From JAMOAD01 sp023621955 (GTDB lineage: Bacteria; Acidobacteriota; Aminicenantia; JAMOAD01), in contig DAONEM010000002.1 in the NCBI GenBank assembly GCA_035403085.1, positions 72,584-136,583 on the forward strand: a stretch of DNA of 64,000 nucleotides, given 5' to 3'. Below the pieces are notes generated by a model. The model saw nothing but the letters and a program-made list of their open reading frames with translations. It did no database searches and was not told the origin of the DNA. Positions 58,447 to 64,000 of this stretch are shown one piece after another (positions within the stretch are counted from its first letter, which is position 1; each line of letters opens with the position of its first letter). The position numbers were made by a program, and so were the translations under genes.

Positions 58447-60285
58447 ATGAAGAACCTCAGGGAAGGTCTCCTTTTCGCTCTGCTCGTTCTCCTCCCTCTC
58501 TCTCCGTCGAAGGCCCAACAGCGGGAGGGGGAAGAGGAGAAGCCCGTAGAGATCCGCGTCGTCGTCTCGACGGCCCTGGCTCCCCAAGGGGAGGAGACCG
58601 CCCCTAGGGAGGTTGTCGTCGTTGAGAGGGCCTCCCTGCCTGTGGGGGGAACTCTTCTCGATCTCCTCTCCGCTCTTCCCATGGTTGACGTTCAGCCCCG
58701 GGTCGCGGGAGGGCTCTTCGGGGACATCAAGATGAGGGGAGCCGACTATGGGGGCGTCCTCGTCTGCATCGACGGGGTGAGGTGGAACGATCCTCAGACC
58801 GCTCACTTCAACGGGTCGATCCCGATTCCCCTGGAGCTGGTGGAGAGGGTGGAGGTCGTTACGGGAGGCCATTCCCTCTTCTTCGGGACCGATGCCGTAG
58901 GCGGAGTGATCAACGTGATCACACGGCGGGATCGGGGGAGGGAGGGGACGACCCGGCTCTCCGTAGGCTCCTTCGGAGCCCGGGAAGCGGGGATCGGACT
59001 GGGAGACTCCTGGAAGGGGATGACCTTGAGGGGGGCCTACAAGGCCGCTCGGGACGGGGGCTTTCGCCCTAACCGGGACCACTCCCTCAGCCAGGGGGGG
59101 GTGACGGCGGCCCTCCGCTTCCTTGGAGGGGAGAGCCGCTTGTCTCTTTTCTCGATGGACCACAGCTTTGGGGCCGAGGGGTTTTACGGCCCTTATCCCT
59201 CTTGGGAGAAAACGGACGGGGATGGGGTCATCTTCGAAACGGTCCTGGATAGAGGGCTCTTAGGGAAAGAGGCCGGTCCGGCCAGGGTCTCCCTCTCCTG
59301 GAGAAGGAACAAGGACCTCTACTACCTCTACCGGGAAAAGCCGGAGCTCTATAGGAACGAACACACCAACAGCACCTTCCTCCTCAAGGGGAGCTCTTCC
59401 CTCTGGAGGGGAAGGGAAGGGGAGCTCTCCCTCCTTCTGGAGGGGGGGAGGACGAACCTGCGGAGCGCCAGGCTGGGGGACCACGATTACAACAGGTTTG
59501 CTCTGGCCCTTGAGGGGGTGCTTCTCCCTTTCGAGAGGGGGCTCCTTCAGGTGGGGATCCGTTGGGACAGGTACTCCCTTTTCGGGTCATCCCTCTCCCC
59601 GGGTCTCGGCCTCTCCTGGTCCGTCACCCCCCGGTTGAAGCTGAGGTCTTCTCTGGGAGGGGCCTTCCGGGTTCCCTCCTTTACGGAACTCTACTACCTT
59701 GCGCCGGGGACTGTTGGGAACAAGGATCTGAAGCCGGAGAAGGCCCTCTCCCTGGAAGGGGGGGGCGACCTCTTCCTCTCCCCCTGGAGGCTTTCGCTGA
59801 CGCTCTTTCACCGCTGGGAGGGAGAGGGGATAGATTGGGTGAGAAGGGATCCCCAGGAGCCCTGGCGGGCGGAGAACATCGGGAAGGCCCGGGTCCTGGG
59901 TGTCTCGTTCTTCTATGAACGTTCTTGCTCTGGGTTTTTCAACCTTTGGGGAGGCTACTCCTGGACCAAGGTCGACGCCGAAAGGAACGACTTCTTCTCA
60001 CGTTACGCCAGGGATACGGTTCGTCACCACCTCTCCCTCGGGATGAAGGGGAAGATGGGGCGTTGGGGCTACGTCGCATCCCTTCAGTACAAGTATAGGC
60101 CCCAAGGGGAGAGGACGGCTCTCCCCCTGGGGCTTTCAGTAACCTTTTCCCTCTGGGGAGGGGAACTCTTCCTCAGAGGGGAGAACCTCCTGGGCAGAAG
60201 TTACGAGGAAGTGCCGGACGTCCCCCTGCCGAGACGCTCCTTTCAGGCCGGGTGGAGCGCGAGATTCTCTTCTGGAAAGAGCTGA
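58447..60285 (+). CDS. TonB-dependent outer-membrane receptor (BtuB-like)
   Basis: 612 aa. A signal peptide (to about residue 23, SKAQ) is followed by a plug domain (about 60-160: IKMRGADYGGVLVCIDGVRWND, then VERVEVVTGGHSLFFGTDAVGGVINVITR) and a 22-strand-type beta-barrel ending in a strand with terminal aromatic residues (SFQAGWSARF). The plug and the FYGPYPSWE loop resemble BtuB-type receptors, so cobalamin or a similar cofactor is a possible cargo. The start is fixed by the promoter; an ATG-less extension upstream is rejected. No TonB-ExbBD genes are in the window. Confidence 0.9.
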   Translation: MKNLREGLLFALLVLLPLSPSKAQQREGEEEKPVEIRVVVSTALAPQGEETAPREVVVVERASLPVGGTLLDLLSALPMVDVQPRVAGGLFGDIKMRGADYGGVLVCIDGVRWNDPQTAHFNGSIPIPLELVERVEVVTGGHSLFFGTDAVGGVINVITRRDRGREGTTRLSVGSFGAREAGIGLGDSWKGMTLRGAYKAARDGGFRPNRDHSLSQGGVTAALRFLGGESRLSLFSMDHSFGAEGFYGPYPSWEKTDGDGVIFETVLDRGLLGKEAGPARVSLSWRRNKDLYYLYREKPELYRNEHTNSTFLLKGSSSLWRGREGELSLLLEGGRTNLRSARLGDHDYNRFALALEGVLLPFERGLLQVGIRWDRYSLFGSSLSPGLGLSWSVTPRLKLRSSLGGAFRVPSFTELYYLAPGTVGNKDLKPEKALSLEGGGDLFLSPWRLSLTLFHRWEGEGIDWVRRDPQEPWRAENIGKARVLGVSFFYERSCSGFFNLWGGYSWTKVDAERNDFFSRYARDTVRHHLSLGMKGKMGRWGYVASLQYKYRPQGERTALPLGLSVTFSLWGGELFLRGENLLGRSYEEVPDVPLPRRSFQAGWSARFSSGKS

Positions 60286-60291
60286 GAGGGC

Positions 60292-61134
60292 TCAAGGCTC
60301 GACGACCTTTCCCTTCACCCTCACCGATTTGATCGAACCGGAACCGTCCTCCTTGACGATGAAGTCTTTCCCGACGTCTTCCACGGTGATATTCCCCGCT
60401 CCGTCAGAGATCTTCACGCTTCCGGTCACGTTGCGGATCACGATCTCTCCGGATCCGTCGTCCACGGTGATGTCCCCCCGGGTATCGAGAACCTCAAGGT
60501 TTCCCGAGCCATCGTCGACGACCAGGTTTCCCCAGTTACCCCGAACGACGAGTTCCCCGGACCCGTCGTCGATCTTAGCGTCTCCCTTGTGATCTTCCAC
60601 GGTTAGGTTTCCAGAGCCGTCATCGATGGAGAGCCAGCCGGAGGTCTCCCGTATGACCAGGTCTCCGGATCCGTCGTCCACGGTGATGGATCCGTCCAGG
60701 GAATCGATCTGGGCGTAGCCGGAACCGTCGTCTACGTAAAGGTCCATCTTCTTGGGGAGGGTCACGGTCAGATCGATGGCGGCGAGGGTGTCGTTGGAGG
60801 AGAAGAAGGTGAAGATGTGGTTGATCTCTTCGAAGTTCGCCGTCAGGACGGCCTTGTCCCCTCTCTTCACCAGAGAGAGTCTCAGGTTGTTCTGAAGAAT
60901 CTTCTCACAATCTTGCTGGGTCGGCTCTTTGATGCGGATGTCCGCCTTGACGTGAATCTCCGTGGCTTTCTCGTTTCCGGAGACTTTCAGGAAACCCGCG
61001 CCGGCATCGATGGAGAGAGTCTTGATCCCCTGGAGAGGGAGAGTCAGGACCCGCGTCTTTTCCAAGGTCGTCGCGGAGAGAGGGTAAATAAGGACCATCG
61101 AGAACAGCGATGCGAAGAGAAGAGATCTTTTCAT
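60292..61134 (-). CDS. Exported DUF4097 beta-solenoid protein with 18-residue DDGSG repeats
   Basis: 280 aa with a signal peptide (MKRSLLFASLFSMVLIYPLSA). The C-terminal half (about 133-275) is a regular beta-solenoid: seven units of exactly 18 residues, each opening with DDGSG (or SDGAG in the last), then a shifted EDGSG. The pattern is typical of DUF4097 but very uniform. The acidic Asp-Gly turns stack on one edge and may bind a metal such as Ca2+; that is inference. The SD is GGAGG before the ATG at 61134. It diverges from the PpiC gene and converges with the TonB receptor. Confidence 0.88.
   Translation of the reverse strand: MKRSLLFASLFSMVLIYPLSATTLEKTRVLTLPLQGIKTLSIDAGAGFLKVSGNEKATEIHVKADIRIKEPTQQDCEKILQNNLRLSLVKRGDKAVLTANFEEINHIFTFFSSNDTLAAIDLTVTLPKKMDLYVDDGSGYAQIDSLDGSITVDDGSGDLVIRETSGWLSIDDGSGNLTVEDHKGDAKIDDGSGELVVRGNWGNLVVDDGSGNLEVLDTRGDITVDDGSGEIVIRNVTGSVKISDGAGNITVEDVGKDFIVKEDGSGSIKSVRVKGKVVEP
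60310..60740 (-). repeat. Tandem 54-bp repeats inside the DUF4097 gene
   Basis: About eight units of 54 bp encode the 18-residue repeats. Some keep long identical blocks; for example CGGATCCGTCGTCCACGGTG recurs near 60450 and 60668. This suggests recent duplication or conversion among units. Boundaries are approximate. Confidence 0.75.
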
Positions 61135-61200
61135 CTGTACCTCCGTAAGGAATAATGAGAGAACGAAGGGGAGGAAAAAAAGTTCCCTGCCTTATCCACG

Positions 61201-61228
61201 TTGAAGAATCCCCTCGTTTTGATAGAAT
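61201..61228 (+). promoter_or_regulatory. Promoter of the PpiC-SurA operon
   Basis: -35 TTGAAG (61201-61206), 16-nt spacer, -10 TAGAAT (61223-61228). +1 about 61235, a leader of about 6 nt before the ATG at 61241 with no SD. Confidence 0.6.
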
Positions 61229-61240
61229 AGGTGTAAGAAC

Positions 61241-62257
61241 ATGAACAGATCATGGTTCCTTTTCTCTCTCCTCGCAGTGCCGCTGGCTCTGCTCATCTCC
61301 TGTGGGGATGGTTCTACCCGTCCCGGGAAGGCCGGAACCCCGGGGGGAGCGGAGGGGGCTCATGTGTCGAACGGAAGGCTCCTGGCCCGTATAGGCGGGG
61401 AGGATTTGAAAGAAGAGGATTTTACCCTTTACCTCAAGGAGACTCTCGGGGAGAACTACCGAGACTTCTCCGACCTCATCTACTCGTCCCTCTTCGATCA
61501 GTATATCGAAGAGGTTCTCTTCGCGTCCTATGCCGAGAAGCAGGGATTCGACGCCGAGCCGCGGGAGAGGGAGTTCTACTTGAACGAGAACGGGATGGAC
61601 CCTAAGACGACGCAGTGGCGAGGGTCCTTGAGACGCAAGTACTTGATCGGTAAGATGACCGCCAAGGAGGTTCTCCCGAAGATCGATGTCTCCGAAGGGG
61701 AAGTGCGATCGTTCTACAACAACAACCTGGAACTCTTCCGCAAGCCCGCGGAGATTCAGCTGAGCCAGATCATCGTCTCTGAAGAGAAGGGAGCCCTCGA
61801 CGTGAGGGCGCTTCTGGGACAGGAGCCAGGACGATTCTCCGAGCTCGCCCGTTCCCGATCCATCGGACCGGAGAGAGAGAAGGGGGGGGACATGGGCTTT
61901 TTCTCCAAGGGGGAGCTCCCCCAGGAGATCGAGAACGTCGTCTTCACGCTGAACCCCGGGGAGATCTCTCCGATCGTGAAATCCCCCTACGGGTACCACC
62001 TCTTCATGGTGACCAAGAGGAAGAACAAGAGGCTCATGGCCCTTCCCTATGTGGCCGATTCCATCCGCCTCAAGCTGAAACAACAGAAGTACAAAGCCCA
62101 GTGGCAGGCGTTGAAGGAGGAGCTGAACCGGAAGGTTGAACATGAGATCTTTCCGGAGAACCTCTTCTTCAAGTATCTACCACCCCAGGAGCGCTCCCGC
62201 GAGGATTCCCCCACCTCTACGGTTCAGGAAGAGGGGGAAAAAGGAGGTAACCCATGA
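61241..62257 (+). CDS. PpiC/PrsA-type peptidyl-prolyl isomerase lipoprotein
   Basis: 338 aa. The signal ends in a lipobox (LLISC, Cys21). The central N-terminal chaperone helices (about 50-160) are followed by a parvulin domain (about 165-265: IQLSQIIVSEE, GGDMGFFSKGELPQEIENVVFTL, SPYGYHLFMV), all with normal PpiC landmarks. It folds outer-membrane or secreted proteins in the periplasm while anchored to a membrane. The stop overlaps the next start (ATGA), pairing it with a SurA-like chaperone. Confidence 0.92.
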   Translation: MNRSWFLFSLLAVPLALLISCGDGSTRPGKAGTPGGAEGAHVSNGRLLARIGGEDLKEEDFTLYLKETLGENYRDFSDLIYSSLFDQYIEEVLFASYAEKQGFDAEPREREFYLNENGMDPKTTQWRGSLRRKYLIGKMTAKEVLPKIDVSEGEVRSFYNNNLELFRKPAEIQLSQIIVSEEKGALDVRALLGQEPGRFSELARSRSIGPEREKGGDMGFFSKGELPQEIENVVFTLNPGEISPIVKSPYGYHLFMVTKRKNKRLMALPYVADSIRLKLKQQKYKAQWQALKEELNRKVEHEIFPENLFFKYLPPQERSREDSPTSTVQEEGEKGGNP

Positions 62258-63204
62258 AACATGTCTTGAGAACAACTCTGTTCATCCTTTTCTGTATACC
62301 CCTCTTGGGCGCCGAGGAGTTGGTCAACAAGGTCGTGGCCGTCGTCAACGATGAAATCGTGACACTCTACGAGCTCAAAACCCGGGAGAGAGGTCTCTAT
62401 GCGGCCATGTCTCAGAAGTTTAAAGGGAAAGAGCTGGACGATGAGTACGCCAAGGCCAAGAAGAGCCTTCTGGATGCGATGATAAACGAGAAGCTTCTCT
62501 CCTCGAAGGGCCGGGAGCTGAACCTTGATCCCAACGAGAGGTTTGGCGTATACGTTGAAAATATCAAGAAAGAGAACAACCTCAAGAGCGACGGGGAGTT
62601 GAAACAGGCCCTGGAAGCCGAAGGGATCAAGTTTGACGATTGGAAGAAGATGCTCCTTGCGCAGATTCTTCAGCAGATGGTCCTGGAGAAGGGGATTCAG
62701 GAAAAGGTAAGCAAGATCGAAAACGCCGAGCAGACAGAGTATTACGAGGAGCACAAGGAGGATTTCACCTCCCCGCCGGAGTATGATCTGCTTGCCATCT
62801 ACGTAGGGAAGACGACGGAGAAAGCGGAGGAGAAGAAGGCGGAGATCGACAAGGAGCTCGCGGGTGGGAAAGAGTTTACTCAGGTTGCCGGTCAGCTTTC
62901 GGAAGAGCCGCTGAAATCCAAGAACGGAGAGCTGGGAAACTTCAAAAAAGAGGACCTCGATCCGATCCTTCTCAAGGATGTCGCCGAACTCGCCGTCGGA
63001 AGCGTATCCGGCTGGATCGATCATAAAGAGGGGTGGTTCAAGGTTAAGATGAAGGCGAAGAAAGAGCCCCATCTTGCCCCCTTTAAAGAGGTTCAGGAGA
63101 GAGTCTACAACACCATCGCGAACCTCAGACAAGAAGCGTACATGAGGAATTACGTCGAACAGCTCAAGAAAGAAGGGCACATAAAAGTCTACTCCCTGGA
63201 GTGA
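62254..63204 (+). CDS. SurA-like periplasmic chaperone
   Basis: 316 aa. A signal peptide (to about residue 20) precedes the SurA N-terminal domain: VNKVVAVVNDEIVTLYELKTR (21-41), then a long helical chaperone region. The C-terminal parvulin-like domain (about 170-275) is degraded: GELGNFKKEDLDP is present but several active-site residues usual for PpiC are not evident, so isomerase activity is doubtful. It is coupled to the PpiC lipoprotein by an ATGA overlap. It probably escorts outer-membrane proteins such as the TonB receptor. Confidence 0.87.
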   Translation: MKHVLRTTLFILFCIPLLGAEELVNKVVAVVNDEIVTLYELKTRERGLYAAMSQKFKGKELDDEYAKAKKSLLDAMINEKLLSSKGRELNLDPNERFGVYVENIKKENNLKSDGELKQALEAEGIKFDDWKKMLLAQILQQMVLEKGIQEKVSKIENAEQTEYYEEHKEDFTSPPEYDLLAIYVGKTTEKAEEKKAEIDKELAGGKEFTQVAGQLSEEPLKSKNGELGNFKKEDLDPILLKDVAELAVGSVSGWIDHKEGWFKVKMKAKKEPHLAPFKEVQERVYNTIANLRQEAYMRNYVEQLKKEGHIKVYSLE

Positions 63205-63207
63205 ACG

Positions 63208-63909
63208 ATGGTCTTCGGATACAACACCGAGGTCCTCTGCGGGAACATGAGGTTCCACGTTCAGACTGAAGACAGGGGGCCGTCGAACCCGATCATTGAG
63301 ACACTGGTCTACCGGCAGGGGGAGATCGTCACCTCCATGCGCCACAACTACTCGGCGCTTCTTGGGCATCAGGAGCTCGAGAAAGAGGTCAAGGCCCTCC
63401 TGAAGAAACAGCACAACTCGGTCGTGAAGAACGTGGAGGGAGGGCAACTGAACTTCGACGTGGAGGAGACCCCGGTTCCCAGATCCGAAGAGACCGGAGT
63501 GACCGCTGCCCTCTCCGGCCGCCGGGGCGAAGGGAACGGACTCCTTCCCTCCCAGGAAAAGACGCTGGAGCTCTTCAGGGAGCATGTAGAATCTATGGAA
63601 AAGGAGTACTTTTCCTTCCTGATCTCCTTCCCCTCCACAGAGTACAAAGAAGAGGAGAAGAGCCTGGCCATAGCCGGCAAGGTCAAGGTTCCGGAGGGGA
63701 AGAAACCGGCCCCGTCGACTCAGGTCAAGATCAGCGTCAAGGACAAGAAGAACCGGGACTTGGGGGATCTGGAGACGAGGACGAACTTCTACGGGGAGTA
63801 CCGGGGGATGATCGTTCTCTCCGAAGAGAGCCGCCCCTATTGGATCGATGTGGAGGTTCTCTCCCGGGAGGGCCGCTTGGGCCGGGGCCGCTTCCTGGTG
63901 AAGCAGTGA
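63208..63909 (+). CDS. Conserved protein of unknown function (GYNTEV...HVQTEDRG type)
   Basis: 233 aa, no signal or membrane segment. The N-terminal 45 residues (GYNTEVLCGNMRFHVQTED, then PSNPIIETLVYRQGEIV) match a small beta domain that I recall from uncharacterised proteins in Acidobacteria and Deltaproteobacteria. A linker (about 75-110) leads to a C-terminal beta-sandwich-like part (KVPEGKKPAPSTQVKISV, TNFYGEYRGMIVL) resembling a carboxypeptidase-regulatory-like fold. It follows surA by 3 nt and overlaps polA (GTGA). Function unknown. Confidence 0.75.
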   Translation: MVFGYNTEVLCGNMRFHVQTEDRGPSNPIIETLVYRQGEIVTSMRHNYSALLGHQELEKEVKALLKKQHNSVVKNVEGGQLNFDVEETPVPRSEETGVTAALSGRRGEGNGLLPSQEKTLELFREHVESMEKEYFSFLISFPSTEYKEEEKSLAIAGKVKVPEGKKPAPSTQVKISVKDKKNRDLGDLETRTNFYGEYRGMIVLSEESRPYWIDVEVLSREGRLGRGRFLVKQ

Positions 63910-64000
63910 CCCCCCCCCTGCTGGTTTTGGTCGACGGACACTCCCTGATCTACAGGGCCTACTACGCCATACGGAGGCTCTCCAACCGGGAGGGGTTCCC
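63906..64000 (+). CDS. polA: DNA polymerase I, 5' end only
   Basis: Begins with a GTG at 63906 overlapping the previous stop and runs off the window after 31 codons. The reading PLLVLVDGHSLIYRAYYAIR is the start of the 5'-nuclease domain of DNA polymerase I, including the first metal-binding Asp. A run of nine C follows the start. Confidence 0.85.
   Translation, partial: MTPPLLVLVDGHSLIYRAYYAIRRLSNREGF

Noticed and set aside
60310..60740. Regular repeats considered as a CRISPR-like array
   Set aside because: The 54-bp units are in frame, without spacers, and encode the DDGSG beta-solenoid repeats.

Overview
The window is about 60% G+C, densely packed and strongly operonic. It is a chromosomal core region of a diderm bacterium (TonB-dependent receptor, SurA-like chaperone, lipoproteins, bactofilin). 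No insertion sequence, phage gene, CRISPR array or rRNA was seen. Indolepyruvate:ferredoxin oxidoreductase, an NfnAB-type electron-bifurcating transhydrogenase, formate-THF ligase, a Thi4-type thiazole synthase and a TrpRS with an Fe-S type cysteine motif suggest an anaerobe. Heavy use of AGG/AGA arginine codons and Lys/Glu/Arg-rich proteins hint at a thermophilic lifestyle. DUF6599, DUF4388 and the general gene repertoire resemble the Acidobacteriota/Aminicenantes branch. The taxonomic and lifestyle readings are inference.

Layout. 1-4.3 kb (minus): unknown 126-aa protein, DUF4388 protein, miaA, hflX and a TPR lipoprotein, all from one promoter. 4.4-6.1 kb (plus): fhs. 6.1-15.8 kb (minus): fused NfnAB, iorA, iorB, a Tat-exported Fe-S aldo/keto reductase, a DUF6599 protein and a periplasmic-sensor hybrid histidine kinase. 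15.9-18.2 kb (plus): sirtuin and a C69 peptidase. 18.2-21.2 kb (minus): M50 protease, trpS, scpA, scpB. 21.3-24.6 kb (plus): a soluble PRC/MgtE-N/CBS protein, an Nramp-family transporter and recO. mfd (minus) diverges from a long plus run at 28.1-37.8 kb: gcvT, deoxynucleoside kinase, panB, panC, panD, two degenerate M16 peptidases, an S41 peptidase and a fused FakA-FakB protein. A 575-aa protein of unknown function (minus) is followed by plus genes: ATP-grasp, SpsF-like nucleotidyltransferase, purN, a membrane acyltransferase-like protein, a MurJ-MurG-HEAT triple fusion and mraY. 48.4-50 kb (minus): thiE and thi4 under a TPP riboswitch. 50-58.4 kb (minus): tRNA-Gly, bactofilin, lipoate ligase, a GHL13-like protein, frr, ftsY, ribD, ribE, ribBA, a HEAT protein and a nitroreductase. 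58.4-64 kb: TonB receptor, a DUF4097 beta-solenoid protein (minus), two PpiC/SurA-type folding factors, a conserved unknown and the start of polA.

Three things stand out. First, lipid II synthesis and export appear fused in one polypeptide (MurJ flippase, MurG transferase, HEAT tail), translationally coupled to mraY. Second, many promoters place the -10 box 6-14 nt before the start codon with no Shine-Dalgarno, so several operons look leaderless or nearly so, while genes with longer leaders carry a clear SD. Third, several enzymes carry unusual key residues: Thi4 has Pro at the sulfur-donor position, IorA lacks the second Cys in both C-terminal Fe-S motifs, both M16 proteins have lost HxxEH, and the Nramp protein lacks the metal-binding Met.

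Two runs of about 100 Ns (20711-20810 and 48334-48434) are assembly gaps. They interrupt the M50 protease gene and the end of thiE.
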